NCBI RefSeq assembly: GCF_905397395.1
Contig: NZ_CAJPVH010000023.1
Span: 1 to 64,000 of the forward strand
Direction of reading: 5' to 3'
DNA length: 64,000 nucleotides
Source: Cupriavidus campinensis
GTDB lineage: Bacteria; Pseudomonadota; Gammaproteobacteria; Burkholderiales; Burkholderiaceae
The position numbers and the translations under genes are program-made. The notes under the pieces were generated by a model. It was given only the letters and a program-made list of their open reading frames with translations. It had not been told where the DNA came from and searched no databases. Position 1 is the first letter of the stretch. The number at the start of each line of letters is the position of its first letter. Positions 33,601-42,379 of this stretch are shown here, piece after piece.

Positions 33601-34704
33601 GGCCACCGGCTGGGCGGCATCGCGGTCGTTTTCCCAGGCCTCGATGGCATCCGGCAGCATCAGGTTGGACACCGTGAAGCCGGTCAGGCCCGCCTTCGGC
33701 TTGGCGCCCCGGCCCGTGGCACCCTCGTCGCGGATTTCACCGCCGGCGCCAGTGGAGGCGCCCGGGAACGGCGAGATCGCGGTCGGGTGGTTATGGGTTT
33801 CCACCTTCATCAGCGTATGGGTCAGCGCCTCGTGGCGGCCGTACTGCTGATCCGCGCCGCGCGGGAACCAACGCTCGGCCATGTCGCCTTCCATCACGGC
33901 CGAGTTGTCCGAATACGCGACGATCGAGCCCTGCGGGTTCAGCTGGTGCGTATTGCGGATCATCGCGAACAGCGACTTGTCCTGGCTCACGCCGTCGATC
34001 GTCCACGTGGCGTTGAAGATCTTGTGGCGGCAGTGCTCGCTGTTGGCCTGCGCGAACATCATCAGTTCCACGTCGGTCGGGTTGCGGCCGAGCTTGGCGT
34101 AGGCGTCGAGCAGGTAGTCGATCTCGTCCTCGGACAGCGCGAGACCCATCGACGTGTTGGCCTCCTCCAGCGCGGCACGGCCGGTGGCGATGTCCACGAA
34201 GCGCAGCGGCTTGGCCGGCAGTTCCTGGAACAGCCCGGCGGCGTCCTCGCGCGAGGCGATCACGGTTTCGGTCATGCGGTCGAACAGGTGCGCGGCCACG
34301 GCGGCGCGCACGTCGGCGTCCAGCGTCTTGCGGCCGCGCAGCAGGCCCTTCTTGCAGATCACGGTGATCTCGATGCCACGCTCGATGCGGTGCACGTGAG
34401 ACAGCCCGCAGTTATGCGCGATGTCCGTGGCCTTGCTGGCCCATGGCGAGATCGTGCCGAAACGCGGAATCACCACGAAGCGGTCGCCCTCGGACTGGGC
34501 CGTGAACGGCGTGCCGTAGGTCAGCAGCGCGGCAATGCGCGACTGGTCTTCGGCGGAGAGCGGCGTGTCGGTGTCGACAAAATGCAGAAACTGGCCATGC
34601 ACCGATTCAATATCGGCATCGATCTGTTTGAGCGTGGCAAGCAGGCGTTGCTGGCGGAAGGCGGAAAGCGCCAAAGCGCCGGGGAAGCACGAGAAATGCG
34701 CCAT
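30658..34704 (-). CDS. purL: Phosphoribosylformylglycinamidine synthase
   Basis: This 1348-residue, single-chain enzyme (large PurL type) converts FGAR, glutamine and ATP to FGAM in purine synthesis. The N-domain, linker and two AIRS-like ATPase halves ([48 protein letters not shown]) are followed by a glutaminase domain with catalytic Cys in GVCNGCQML and the His/Glu pair in [10 protein letters not shown]. Length agrees with E. coli PurL (1295) plus small insertions. It is transcribed alone; TACAAT-like bases (complement of 34791-34796) may be its -10 box. The start at 34704 begins MAHFSCFPG, typical of the group. Confidence 0.97.
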   Translation of the reverse strand: MAHFSCFPGALALSAFRQQRLLATLKQIDADIESVHGQFLHFVDTDTPLSAEDQSRIAALLTYGTPFTAQSEGDRFVVIPRFGTISPWASKATDIAHNCGLSHVHRIERGIEITVICKKGLLRGRKTLDADVRAAVAAHLFDRMTETVIASREDAAGLFQELPAKPLRFVDIATGRAALEEANTSMGLALSEDEIDYLLDAYAKLGRNPTDVELMMFAQANSEHCRHKIFNATWTIDGVSQDKSLFAMIRNTHQLNPQGSIVAYSDNSAVMEGDMAERWFPRGADQQYGRHEALTHTLMKVETHNHPTAISPFPGASTGAGGEIRDEGATGRGAKPKAGLTGFTVSNLMLPDAIEAWENDRDAAQPVAHRNPDDKAGVTGKPDRIASPLQIMIEGPLGGAAFNNEFGRANLGGYFRVYEQNVAGTVRGYHKPIMIAGGIGNIDASHTHKDPLPAGTLLIQLGGPGMRIGMGGGAASSMATGTNTADLDFDSVQRGNPEMERRAQEVINACWQLGDDNPILSIHDVGAGGISNAFPELVDGAGRGARFDLRQVHLEESGLSPAEIWCNESQERYVMAIAPDSFPRFQAMCERERAPFAVVGVATEEQQLQLVDAHVDAALKEHFAVDMPTDVLLGKPPRMHRDVTRVTRELPPVDVTGIALEQAVRDVLRHPTVASKSFLITIGDRTVGGMNARDQMVGPWQVPVADVAVTTLDYKGKAGEAMTMGERTPLAVIDAPASGRMAIGEALTNLAAAPVKDLGKVKLSANWMAACGVAGEDAKLYDTVHAVGMELCPALGISIPVGKDSLSMRTKWQDADGDKEVVAPVSLIISAFAAVDDVDNTLTPQLRTDLGDSVLIAIDLGRGKNRMGGSILAQVTQQVGDRAPDVDNADDLKNFFNVIQRLNREGKLLAYHDRSDGGFMAAVAEMAFAGHCGVSLNVDMLTLDPTQEQDYGDAKNWAQQVAERRNDQTLRALFAEELGAVIQVRLDERDAVFGVLREAGLSACSHVIGKPNTTDQVEVYRDAKKVFGAARAELQRNWSEVSWRIARLRDNPACADSEYQLLQDATDPGISPVLTFDPAEDIAAPFIATGNRPRVAILREQGVNSHLEMAYSMDRAGFDTHDVHMSDLIAGRASLADFKGFVACGGFSYGDVLGAGEGWAKTILFNAQMAEQFAAFFNRQDTFALGVCNGCQMLSNLAPIIPGANAWPKFTRNQSEQYEARFVTVQVEQSPSIFFAGMEGSRIPIVVAHGEGFADFSQQGDIQAAKVALRFVDNKGAVTQAYPLNPNGSPDGITSVTTVDGRFTALMPHPERVFRAATMSWAPDAWKQAADGGSPWMRMFRNARKWVG

Positions 34705-34932
34705 GATCGTAGCGGTCGGGAGGCGTAGGGAGGTCGGGGCTGGCGGCCGCCGGCACCGCTGAGTGGGGAGCCGGCTGGCGGGAAACCGCTATTGTACCTT
34801 GCCGGCGCCCGCTTTTTGCATTGCGCAATGGGACAGAGGCGGACATGAACGTCCAAATCGGCTGCGACGCCGGCAAGTGCAGCGGGCACACCCTTTTAGT
34901 GCGCCCTGAATCACTTCATGCGAAACCGCGGT

Positions 34933-35520
34933 TCAGAGCGACGTCGCCGATCGCGCCGCCTGCTCGTACAGACCGGTCAACACGCGCAAAAGGCGCGCAA
35001 GTTCGCCGATCTCGACGTTTTCCTCGCTACCTTCGGTGAAATTGCTGGTCAGGCATTGCTCGCGGATCTCGCGATAACGGGCGCAGGCCTCGGCGCCGGC
35101 CTGCGTGGTGGCGTAGGTGGCCTCTTTGCCCACCCGCTCGCCCGCGACCAGCCCCAGCCCCGCCAGCTTCTTCAGCGCGTAGGTGACCAGATGGGTGTCT
35201 TCCACATTCAGCACAAAGCAGATGTCGGCCAGCCGCTTGGCCCGGCCCCGGTGGTTGACGTGGTGAAGCACCAGCACGTCCAGGAAGGTCAGGTCGCGCA
35301 CGCCCGCCGCGCCCATGCAGCGCACCACCCAGCGGCTGTAGGCGTTGTAGGCCGTGTTCAGGCCGAACTCGAATTCGGACAATTCCGGGCTCCGCACCGA
35401 AACGAGGTGCGAGGACGAGACGATATTGACGCCGGCGGCGCGGCCCAGCGTGGCGGGAGGCCGGACGGCGGCCGATGGCGCGTCGTCGGACGCGCTGGCC
35501 TGGACTGGCTTGCGTGCCAT
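34933..35520 (-). CDS. Winged-helix transcription regulator, MarR-like (COG5631 type)
   Basis: This 195-residue protein has a central winged helix: TFLDVLVLHHVNHRGRAKRLADICFVLNVEDTHLVTYALKKL includes the recognition helix, and AGERVGKEATYATTQAG is the wing. The N-terminal 40 residues are Ala/Pro-rich and variable. It belongs, by look, to a predicted MarR-family regulator group widespread in Burkholderiales with no assigned ligand. The ATG at 35520 has GGGGAGA before it. Nested inverted repeats lie 30-64 bases upstream and probably serve for self-regulation. The neighbours copB and purL give no functional hint. Confidence 0.78.
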   Translation of the reverse strand: MARKPVQASASDDAPSAAVRPPATLGRAAGVNIVSSSHLVSVRSPELSEFEFGLNTAYNAYSRWVVRCMGAAGVRDLTFLDVLVLHHVNHRGRAKRLADICFVLNVEDTHLVTYALKKLAGLGLVAGERVGKEATYATTQAGAEACARYREIREQCLTSNFTEGSEENVEIGELARLLRVLTGLYEQAARSATSL

Positions 35521-35549
35521 GAAGCAGGTCTCCCCTTCGAAGATGAATA

Positions 35550-35584
35550 AATTTCGTCGAATCACGACAGATTGTCGACGAATT
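35550..35584. promoter_or_regulatory. Nested palindromes upstream of the wHTH regulator
   Basis: The outer arms TTCGTCGA (35553-35560) and TCGACGAA (35575-35582) are perfect and 14 bases apart. Inside lies CGACA-GAT-TGTCG (35565-35577). Two-fold symmetry this close to a regulator gene is typical of an autoregulatory operator. Confidence 0.6.
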
Positions 35585-35619
35585 ATCGAGGTGAAGTCCG
35601 CCAGAGTCAAAAAACCGGC

Positions 35620-36459
35620 TCAGAACCAGGCACGAATGCCGGCCACGAAGCGGGTTTCGCCGCTGCGGCCGCCTGCCGTGCGGACCATGTCGGCGGTATT
35701 GCCGAACGACTGGTAGCGCTCCACGCCGATATAGGGCGCGAACTGCCGGCTGATCTCGTACCGCAGCCGGATGCCGACCGTCCCGCTCGACAATCCGCTG
35801 CCGACGCCGGTCTCCGGATCGTTCTTCCCGTACAGATTGGCCTCGATGCGCGGCTGGAGGATCCACCGCTGGGTCAGCAGCAGCTCATATTCCGCCGCCA
35901 GGCGTAGCGCGGTGCGCCCTTCCGTGCCGACATAGGCCGTCGCGTCCACCTCGAACCAGTACGGCGCCAGCCCCTGGATACCCATCGCCAGCCAGTTCCG
36001 GGCAGGACGGCCATGGCCGGCATCGTTCCGGAAGCCGAGCTGGGTGTCCCAGTACGTGCCGACCGCATGGCCCCAGAGCAATTCCGTGCGCGCGTCGTGC
36101 ACCCTGCCCTGTGCGGCCTCGCCCTCGGCCTTGATCACGAGCCGGTTGTAGGTGCCGCCGAACCACGCCTGGGCCTCATAGGCGGCGGCATTGCTGCCGT
36201 TGCCGTGCGCCCATTCGAGCCGGTCGATCAGCACCGAGCCGAAGGGGTGCTCGTCCGCCATGTGCAAGGAACGATGCCCGCCCAGCGCGTACTCGCCGAC
36301 GCCCAGCAGGTAGCCATCCGAATACGCATGCGGATCGCGCGCATCGGCGGGCGCGCTGCCGCCCTGCATCGCATCGTGCTGAGCCAGCGCGGCGCTCGTG
36401 CCCAGCCCGGAAAACAGCGCCGCGACAATCAGTTTTTTCCTAATTTGCAGCGTCATCAT
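35620..36459 (-). CDS. copB: Copper resistance outer-membrane protein CopB
   Basis: This 279-residue protein has a signal peptide (KKLIVAALFSGLGTSAALA) and a beta-rich CopB barrel domain: HPFGSVLIDRLEWAH, AWFGGTYNRLVIKAEGE, ELLLTQRWILQPRIEANLYG and the terminal FVAGIRAWF with a C-terminal aromatic residue as in outer-membrane barrels. The Met/His-rich N-terminal copper-binding block of long CopB proteins is nearly absent (only QHDAMQGG). Its ATG (36459) overlaps the copA stop by four bases, so the two are coupled. No copC or copD follows. Confidence 0.9.
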   Translation of the reverse strand: MMTLQIRKKLIVAALFSGLGTSAALAQHDAMQGGSAPADARDPHAYSDGYLLGVGEYALGGHRSLHMADEHPFGSVLIDRLEWAHGNGSNAAAYEAQAWFGGTYNRLVIKAEGEAAQGRVHDARTELLWGHAVGTYWDTQLGFRNDAGHGRPARNWLAMGIQGLAPYWFEVDATAYVGTEGRTALRLAAEYELLLTQRWILQPRIEANLYGKNDPETGVGSGLSSGTVGIRLRYEISRQFAPYIGVERYQSFGNTADMVRTAGGRSGETRFVAGIRAWF

Positions 36460-38285
36460 GCCACCACCACTTCGCGGAACATGCCGGCGTCCATATGCAT
36501 CATCAGGTGGCAATGCCAGGCCCAGCGGCCGAGCGCGTCGGCGGTGACGAGGAAGCTGATGCGCTGCGCCGGCTGGACCGGGATGGTGTGCCGTCGCGCC
36601 TGGAAAGTCCCGTCCGGCGCCTCGAGTTCGCTCCACAGGCCGTGCAGGTGCATCGGGTGGGTCATCATCGTGTCGTTGTGCAGGATCACGCGCAGCCGTT
36701 CGCCGTGGCGGAAGCGCACCGGCGTCGATTTGCCAAACTCGACCCCATCGAACGACCAGGTGTAGCGCTCCATATTGCCGGTCAGGTGCAGTTCGACTTC
36801 ACGCCCCGGGCCGCGCGGGTCCATGGGGCCGCCAATCGTGACCATGTCAGAAAGGGTCAGCACGCGCCGGCCGTTATTGCGCAGGCCGATGCCGGGATCG
36901 TCAAGGTTGGTGCGGGCCATGTCGACGCGCATGTCGGTGCCCGGCCCGTACTCGGTACGCGCGTGGCGCGCCTTGGTGCTGGGCACCCGGAGCGGGTCCG
37001 GGGCGGCCGCGCCATGCTGGCTGTGGTCCATGGCCGCGTGGTCCATGGTGCCATGCCCCATCGCAGCGTGGTCCATCGCCCCATGATCCATCGTCCCGTG
37101 ATCCATCGTCCCGTGATCCATGCTGCCCATCATGTCGACGGCGGTGAGCCACTCGGGCTGGTCCAGCGGCGGCACGGGCGCCTCGATGCCGTCCCGCACG
37201 GCCAGCGTGCCGCGCGCGTAGCCGCTCCGGTCCATCGACTGGGCGAAGACCGTGTGGGCGTCGTCGGTTGGCGTGACGAGCACGTCGCAGGTCTCGCCCG
37301 GGCCGAAGCGGAATTCATCGACGGATACCGGGTCGATGCCCTGCCCGTCCACCTGCACCACCTTGAGCTTCAGCCCCGGGATCCGCACGTCGTAGAAGGT
37401 GTTGCCGGCGCCGTTGATAAAGCGCAGCCGCACGGTCTCGCCGGCGCGGAACAGGCCGGTCCAGTTGCCGGCCGGCGTGACGCCGTTCATCAGGTAGGTC
37501 AGCGTGGCGCCGGAGAGGTCGGCCAGATCGGTCGGATTCATCCGCATCTGGTTCCACATCTTGCGTTTCTCCAGCGCGGCGCCGAGGCCGTCCTGCGACA
37601 CATCGCGGAAGAAGTCGCCCACCGTGGGCCGGTGGTAGTTGTAGTAGTCGCTCTGGGTCTTGAGCTTGGACAGGATGCGCATCGGGTCTTCGTCCGTCCA
37701 ATCGGACAGCAGCACCGAATAGTCGCGATCCGCGCGGATCGTGTCGTCATCGCCGTCGATCACAATTGCGCCGTAGACGCCGGTCATCTCCTGGAAGCCG
37801 GAATGCGAGTGGTACCAGTAGCTGCCGCTCTGCGCCACCTTGAAGCGGTAGGTGAACGTCTCGCCGGGCGCGATGCCCGGGAAGCTGATGCCGGGCACGC
37901 CATCCATCTGATAGGGCAGCAGGATGCCGTGCCAATGGAGCGACGTGGGCTCGTTCAGCCGATTGGTCACGCGGATGGTCACCGTGTCGCCCTTGCGCCA
38001 GCGCAGCGTGGGGCCGGGCAGCATGCCGTTGATGGTCGGGGCGATGGTCTTGTGGCCCGTGAAGTCAACCACGGCGTCCTGGATGACCAGATCGAACTCG
38101 GTGCCGCGCAGCACCGGCGCGGTGCCGCTACCGGCGCGGGCCGGCCCGGCGGACGCCTGCGCCCATGCCGGCACGGCGCCAACCGCCCCCAGCACGCCGC
38201 CTGCCGCCAGGCCCTGAACGAATCGACGCCTTGACAGGCCGCGCGGCGATGGCAGCAAAAGCCCCGCCGGAGATGTGGGTCGCAT
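36456..38285 (-). CDS. copA: Multicopper oxidase CopA, copper resistance
   Basis: This 609-residue periplasmic oxidase has a Tat signal (LSRRRFVQGLAAGG). The copper ligands are seen as SLHWHGILLPY and YWYHSHSG in domain 1, then HPMHLHGLW and WHCHLMMHMDAGM at the C-terminus, giving the type 1, 2 and 3 sites. Between domains, residues 389-423 are seven tandem five-residue units of the form MDHGT, a likely Cu(I)-binding segment. It oxidises or sequesters Cu(I). It is divergent from copRS across 152 bases that hold an inverted repeat. A CTTATATAGG element lies 22 bases before its start. Confidence 0.93.
   Translation of the reverse strand: MRPTSPAGLLLPSPRGLSRRRFVQGLAAGGVLGAVGAVPAWAQASAGPARAGSGTAPVLRGTEFDLVIQDAVVDFTGHKTIAPTINGMLPGPTLRWRKGDTVTIRVTNRLNEPTSLHWHGILLPYQMDGVPGISFPGIAPGETFTYRFKVAQSGSYWYHSHSGFQEMTGVYGAIVIDGDDDTIRADRDYSVLLSDWTDEDPMRILSKLKTQSDYYNYHRPTVGDFFRDVSQDGLGAALEKRKMWNQMRMNPTDLADLSGATLTYLMNGVTPAGNWTGLFRAGETVRLRFINGAGNTFYDVRIPGLKLKVVQVDGQGIDPVSVDEFRFGPGETCDVLVTPTDDAHTVFAQSMDRSGYARGTLAVRDGIEAPVPPLDQPEWLTAVDMMGSMDHGTMDHGTMDHGAMDHAAMGHGTMDHAAMDHSQHGAAAPDPLRVPSTKARHARTEYGPGTDMRVDMARTNLDDPGIGLRNNGRRVLTLSDMVTIGGPMDPRGPGREVELHLTGNMERYTWSFDGVEFGKSTPVRFRHGERLRVILHNDTMMTHPMHLHGLWSELEAPDGTFQARRHTIPVQPAQRISFLVTADALGRWAWHCHLMMHMDAGMFREVVVA
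37017..37121 (-). repeat. Seven 15-bp tandem units inside copA encoding MDHGT-like pentapeptides
   Basis: Seven in-frame 15-base units read MDHGT, MDHGT, MDHGA, MDHAA, MGHGT, MDHAA, MDHSQ. The first two units are identical in DNA, suggesting recent duplication. Unit number is likely to vary among strains. Confidence 0.85.
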
Positions 38286-38362
38286 TGCAGTGAATCCTTG
38301 GTGTCTCTTATATAGGCGACGCCAGCTTAGGGACTTCGCAGTAACCGTCGAATGACCCGAAC

Positions 38363-38378
38363 ATTACATTCCGGTAAT
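38363..38378. promoter_or_regulatory. Candidate CopR box ATTAC-N6-GTAAT between copA and copR
   Basis: Inverted arms ATTAC and GTAAT with a 6-base spacer lie mid-way in the 152-base divergent region, 60 bases upstream of copR and 78 upstream of copA. A TACACT at 38405-38410 may be the copR -10 box. OmpR-type regulators of metal resistance bind such sites. Confidence 0.45.
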
Positions 38379-38437
38379 CTTCATGTCATGTTCATGGGGC
38401 GACATACACTGTCGCCTCGCGCGGATGGGGAGTGGGC

Positions 38438-39124
38438 ATGAAGCTGCTGGTGGTGGAAGACGAGCCGAAAACCGGCGAATACCTGAGGCAGGGCCTCACC
38501 GAGGCCGGCTTTGTCGTGGATCTGGCCGTCAACGGCCAGGACGGCGGGCATCTGGCGATGACCGAAGCCTATGACCTCCTGATCCTCGACGTGATGCTGC
38601 CCGGCATGGATGGCTGGCGCATCCTCCAGACCCTGCGCGCCGCCGGCAACCCCGTGCCCGTGCTGTTCCTGACCGCGCGTGACAGCGTGGCCGACCGGGT
38701 CAAGGGGCTGGAACTGGGCGCCGACGACTACCTCGTCAAGCCTTTTGCCTTTTCCGAGTTACTCGCGCGAGTGCGGACCCTGCTCCGGCGCGGCACGGCC
38801 ATCGTGCAGTTGGACCGCATCGAGATCGGTGACCTCGTGCTCGACCTCGCCCGCCGCCGGGCCACGCGCGCGGGCCGCCGCATCGTGCTGACCGGCAAGG
38901 AATTCGCCCTGCTGGAGTTGCTGGCCCGCCGCCGCGGCGAAGTGCTGCCGCGCTCGCTGATCGCCTCGCAGGTCTGGGACATGAATTTCGACAGCGACAG
39001 CAACGTGATCGACGTGGCCATCCGCCGGCTGCGCGCCAAGATCGACGATGACTTCGAGCCCAAGCTGATCCAGACCGTGCGCGGCATGGGCTATGTGCTC
39101 GAAGTGCCGGAGGACGAGGCGTGA
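38438..39124 (+). CDS. copR: Copper response regulator CopR (OmpR family)
   Basis: This 228-residue protein has a receiver domain [20 protein letters not shown] with the phospho-acceptor Asp in [14 protein letters not shown] (about residue 51) and Lys in [12 protein letters not shown], followed by a winged-helix output domain ending [27 protein letters not shown]. This is the CopR/CusR/CzcR heavy-metal subgroup. GGGGAG precedes the ATG at 38438; a GTG two codons earlier overlaps it. Its end overlaps copS by four bases (GTGA). It probably activates copAB and itself. Confidence 0.93.
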   Translation: MKLLVVEDEPKTGEYLRQGLTEAGFVVDLAVNGQDGGHLAMTEAYDLLILDVMLPGMDGWRILQTLRAAGNPVPVLFLTARDSVADRVKGLELGADDYLVKPFAFSELLARVRTLLRRGTAIVQLDRIEIGDLVLDLARRRATRAGRRIVLTGKEFALLELLARRRGEVLPRSLIASQVWDMNFDSDSNVIDVAIRRLRAKIDDDFEPKLIQTVRGMGYVLEVPEDEA

Positions 39125-40539
39125 GGCGCCGTTACTCGCTCACCACGCGGCTGACGGTGCTGTTCTCGCTGTCGTCGGCGGTGGTGCTGCTCGGGCTCGC
39201 CGGGCTGATCCTCTCGGCCATGGACAGCCATTTCGCCGATGAAGACTATGCGCTGCTGCGGGACAACCTCCGCGTCATCCAAAAGTCGCTGGCGCCGGGC
39301 GCCTCGCCCCATTTCGGCCAGAGCAGCCAATCCGGGCCATCCGGCCATGCCGGCGACCCCTTCGCGCACCACGCCGGCGTGCTACTCCACCTGCGCGAGG
39401 CCGATGGCCGCACCCGCTACGCCACGCCGGATTTCGACTTCACGGCGGCGCTGGCCGCCCGGCCAGTCCGCGAGGACGGCGAAGACCGCCTCGCCTGGCA
39501 GCAGGCCGGCAAGCGCTACCGGGGCCTGCGCGCAGCGGTGCCGGCCGGCGATGCCGCCCAGCCCATCGGCGTGATCCTGGCGATGGACACCGATATCCAC
39601 GAGCATTTCCTGCGCGCGTTCCGCCGCTCGCTGGTGCTCTACGTGGCGCTGGCGGTGCTGGCGAGCGGGCTCTTCGGCTGGTGGGCGGCGCGGCGCGGGC
39701 TGTCGCCGCTGCGTGCGATGGCCTCGCGCGCCAAGGCCGTTACCGGCGACAAGCTCGACCAGCGCATGCCCGTGGAGGCCGTGCCCGTCGAGATGGCCGC
39801 GCTGGCCGCCGACCTGAACGCGATGCTGGCCCGCCTGCAGGACGACTTCCGCCGGCTGTCCGAATTCTCGTCGGACCTTGCCCACGAACTGCGCACGCCG
39901 CTGACCAACCTGATGACGCAGACCCAGGTGGCGCTCTCGCAGCCGCGCGACGCCGCCCGCTACCGCGACGTGCTGGCCTCCAATGTCGAGGAGCTGCAGC
40001 GCCTGTCGCGCATGGTGTCCGACATGCTCTACCTGGCCAAGATGGAGCACGGGCTCGACCTCCCTCATAAGGAATCGATCTCGATCGGCACCGAGGTGCT
40101 GGCGCTGTTCGAGTTCTACGAGGCGCTGGCCGAGGACCAGGGCATCGCCCTGCGGCTGGTGGGCGATGCGCGCATCGACGGCGACCGCCTGATGCTGCGG
40201 CGCGCGCTCAGCAATCTCCTGTCGAACGCGCTGCGGTACACCCCCGAGCACGGCAGCGTGGTAGTCACCGTCACGCAGCGTGCGGGCGAGGTGGAAGTTG
40301 CCGTGGAGAACGACGGCCCCGGCATCGCGCCGGACCTGCTGCCCGCCTTGTTCGACCGCTTCTTCCGGGGCGACAAATCGCGCGCGCGGCCGGAGTCCGA
40401 GACGGTGGGGCTGGGCCTGTCGATCACCCGCGCCATCGTCGCCGCGCACGGCGGCAGCATCTCGGTGCACTCCCAGCCCGGCACCACCCGTTTCGCGATG
40501 CAATTCCCCCCGCCCGCCCGCGAGCCGGCCGCGCCCTGA
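39121..40539 (+). CDS. copS: Copper sensor histidine kinase CopS
   Basis: This 472-residue membrane kinase has TM1 near 15-35, a periplasmic sensing region to about 160 containing His-rich stretches such as [11 protein letters not shown] and [12 protein letters not shown]2 near 170-190, HAMP, the phospho-acceptor His in [16 protein letters not shown], and N/G boxes [14 protein letters not shown] and [12 protein letters not shown]. The heavy-metal sensor kinase class (CusS/CopS) matches. Translation begins at GTG 39121 inside the copR stop. Confidence 0.92.
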   Translation: MRRRYSLTTRLTVLFSLSSAVVLLGLAGLILSAMDSHFADEDYALLRDNLRVIQKSLAPGASPHFGQSSQSGPSGHAGDPFAHHAGVLLHLREADGRTRYATPDFDFTAALAARPVREDGEDRLAWQQAGKRYRGLRAAVPAGDAAQPIGVILAMDTDIHEHFLRAFRRSLVLYVALAVLASGLFGWWAARRGLSPLRAMASRAKAVTGDKLDQRMPVEAVPVEMAALAADLNAMLARLQDDFRRLSEFSSDLAHELRTPLTNLMTQTQVALSQPRDAARYRDVLASNVEELQRLSRMVSDMLYLAKMEHGLDLPHKESISIGTEVLALFEFYEALAEDQGIALRLVGDARIDGDRLMLRRALSNLLSNALRYTPEHGSVVVTVTQRAGEVEVAVENDGPGIAPDLLPALFDRFFRGDKSRARPESETVGLGLSITRAIVAAHGGSISVHSQPGTTRFAMQFPPPAREPAAP

Positions 40540-40849
40540 CCCGCGCGGCGCGCCCGCCACATCCAGACGAACCCTATCTGTCGGCGCCGGGCGCTTCTTG
40601 CTACCCTGTGGATTCCCGAAGCCATGCCCGGCGCGCAGCCACTGGGCACGGCCCTTGCATTCGAAGCCATCGTGCAATGTTCACCGCGCGGCGACCGAGC
40701 CAGAAGCCGCGCGCGTGATCGCGGCGTGCGCCATGTCTCAGACAATCGAACCCTGTATTGCCTGATGTCTGACACCTGACGCACGCCCGGAAGAGTTCCA
40801 ACCCGCGCAGTCGGGCAGGCGCCCACGCGCAACACCAGGAGAGATCGAG
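40540..40849. other. Intergenic region before the TRAP transporter genes
   Basis: This 310-base spacer carries the two operator-like sites listed next and no gene that I can support; a 161-codon plus frame here continues a shadow of copS. AGGAGAGAT just before 40850 is the dctP ribosome binding site. No terminator for copS was found. Confidence 0.6.
40734..40774. promoter_or_regulatory. Two GntR-like operator candidates upstream of dctP
   Basis: TGTCTCAGACA (40734-40744) is a perfect inverted repeat about one central base, and TGTCTGACA (40766-40774) is a related site. Both fit the loose T-GT-N-AC-A pattern of FadR-branch GntR regulators. Centres are 31 bases apart, about three helical turns. 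No regulator gene is adjacent. Confidence 0.4.
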
Positions 40850-41821
40850 ATGCGAGTCAAGGCAATGGCAGTTGCGGCGGCAGCCCTGCTGCTGGGCGGC
40901 ACGGCAGCATGGGCGGACACCAAGTGGGACCTGCCCACCGGTTATCCGGCCACCAACCTGCACACCGAGAACCTGCAGCAGATGGCCAACGACGTGGAGA
41001 AGGCCACCGGCGGCAAGCTCAAGATCCTGCTCCATCCCAATGGCTCGCTGCTCAAGGCCAACGAAATCAAGCGCGGCGTGCAGACCGGCCAGGTGCAGAT
41101 GGGCGAAATCCTGATGTCGACGCTGGCCAACGAGAACCCGGTTTTCGGGGTGGATGCCGTGCCGTTCCTGGCCACCAGCTACGCCGATTCGTTCAAGCTC
41201 TGGGAGGCCTCCAAGCCCGTCACCGAGAAGCTGCTGGACCGCCAGGGCATGAAGCTGCTCTACGCCGTGGCCTGGCCGCCGCAGGGCATCTACGCCAACA
41301 AGCCGATCAACAGTGCCGCCGACATGAAGGGCCTGAAATGGCGCGCCTATAACCCGGCCACGTCGAAGATCGCCGAACTGGTCAGCGCCCAGCCCGTGAC
41401 GATCCAGGCGGCCGACCTCGCCCAGGCGCTGGCCACCGGCACGGTCAACTCGTTCATGTCCTCCGGCGCCACCGGCGTGGACACCAAGGTCTGGGAATCG
41501 GTCAAGTACTTCTACACCGTGGATGCCTGGCTGCCCAAGAACATGCTGGTGGTCAGCAAGAAGGCCTTCGCCGCGCTGGACAAGCCCACGCAGGACGCCC
41601 TGCTCAAGGCCGTGGCCGATGCCGAGAAGCGCGGCTGGCAGGTCTCCGAGCAGAAGACGCGCGAGTACCTGGCCACGCTGGCGAAGAACGGCATGACCGT
41701 GGCGCCGCCCTCGCCCCAGCTGAAGAGCGACATGCAGAAGGTGGGCCAGGTCATGGTCGACGAATGGGCCAAGAGCGCCGGCGACGACGGCAAGGCTATC
41801 CTCGGCGCCTACAAGAAGTAA
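40850..41821 (+). CDS. dctP: TRAP transporter substrate-binding protein, DctP type
   Basis: This 323-residue periplasmic binding protein has the signal peptide MRVKAMAVAAAALLLGG then AWA before DTKWDLP. The family features are ENLQQMANDVEKATGGKL, VDAVPFLATSYADSFKL, and the conserved Arg in LKWRAYNPATSKIAEL that binds the ligand carboxylate. It feeds the Na-driven DctQM permease encoded directly after. The dadA-like gene downstream suggests the ligand may be an amino or keto acid. AGGAGAGATCG is a good ribosome binding site. Confidence 0.92.
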   Translation: MRVKAMAVAAAALLLGGTAAWADTKWDLPTGYPATNLHTENLQQMANDVEKATGGKLKILLHPNGSLLKANEIKRGVQTGQVQMGEILMSTLANENPVFGVDAVPFLATSYADSFKLWEASKPVTEKLLDRQGMKLLYAVAWPPQGIYANKPINSAADMKGLKWRAYNPATSKIAELVSAQPVTIQAADLAQALATGTVNSFMSSGATGVDTKVWESVKYFYTVDAWLPKNMLVVSKKAFAALDKPTQDALLKAVADAEKRGWQVSEQKTREYLATLAKNGMTVAPPSPQLKSDMQKVGQVMVDEWAKSAGDDGKAILGAYKK

Positions 41822-41827
41822 CCCCCC

Positions 41828-42379
41828 ATGACCACTCCGTTGCCTGACAAGCGCTGGCTGGACCGCTGGCTGGACTTCTGCGCCGTGCTGGGCGCGCTCT
41901 GCATCCTTGCCGTGTGCATCGTCATGATTGCGATGTCGATCTCGCGCGAGACCACCATCACGCTCAAGGGCGGCGACGACATCGTCGCCTGGCTCTGCGC
42001 CGCCTCGGCCTTCCTCGTCCTCGGGCAGACCTTCCAGCACGGCGGCATCGTGCGGGTGGAGATGCTGCTCGAGGCCGTGGGGCCGCGCCGCCGCTGGATG
42101 CTGGAGCTGCTCTCGCTCTCCATCTGCCTGCTGTTCGCCGGCTACGCGTCCTGGGCGCTGGGTACCTTCGCCTGGCAGAGCTGGGACATTGGCGATGTGT
42201 CGCAGGGGCAGATCGTGATCCCGCTCTGGATTCCGCAGAGCTTCGCCGTGATCGGCGCGGTGGGCTTCCTGCTGGCCGTGGCCGACGAATGGCTGCGCGT
42301 GGTGCGGCACCAGAAGCCGCGCTACCAGCTGGCGCAGGAGGCCAAGCTGGCGTCGGGCGACTTCGGGGAGACGATCTGA
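41828..42379 (+). CDS. dctQ: TRAP transporter small permease, DctQ type
   Basis: This 183-residue protein has four predicted helices (about residues 14-36, 52-70, 90-115 and 133-155) and the DctQ marks VCIVMIAMSISRETT and LVLGQTFQHGGIVRVEMLLE. It clamps the large permease DctM in the inner membrane. It follows dctP by six bases and overlaps dctM by one base (TGATG). Confidence 0.9.
   Translation: MTTPLPDKRWLDRWLDFCAVLGALCILAVCIVMIAMSISRETTITLKGGDDIVAWLCAASAFLVLGQTFQHGGIVRVEMLLEAVGPRRRWMLELLSLSICLLFAGYASWALGTFAWQSWDIGDVSQGQIVIPLWIPQSFAVIGAVGFLLAVADEWLRVVRHQKPRYQLAQEAKLASGDFGETI

Noticed and set aside
30610..34728. Plus-strand open frame of 1372 codons opposite purL
   Set aside because: It mirrors purL almost exactly; the long antisense frame is a codon-bias effect and not a gene.
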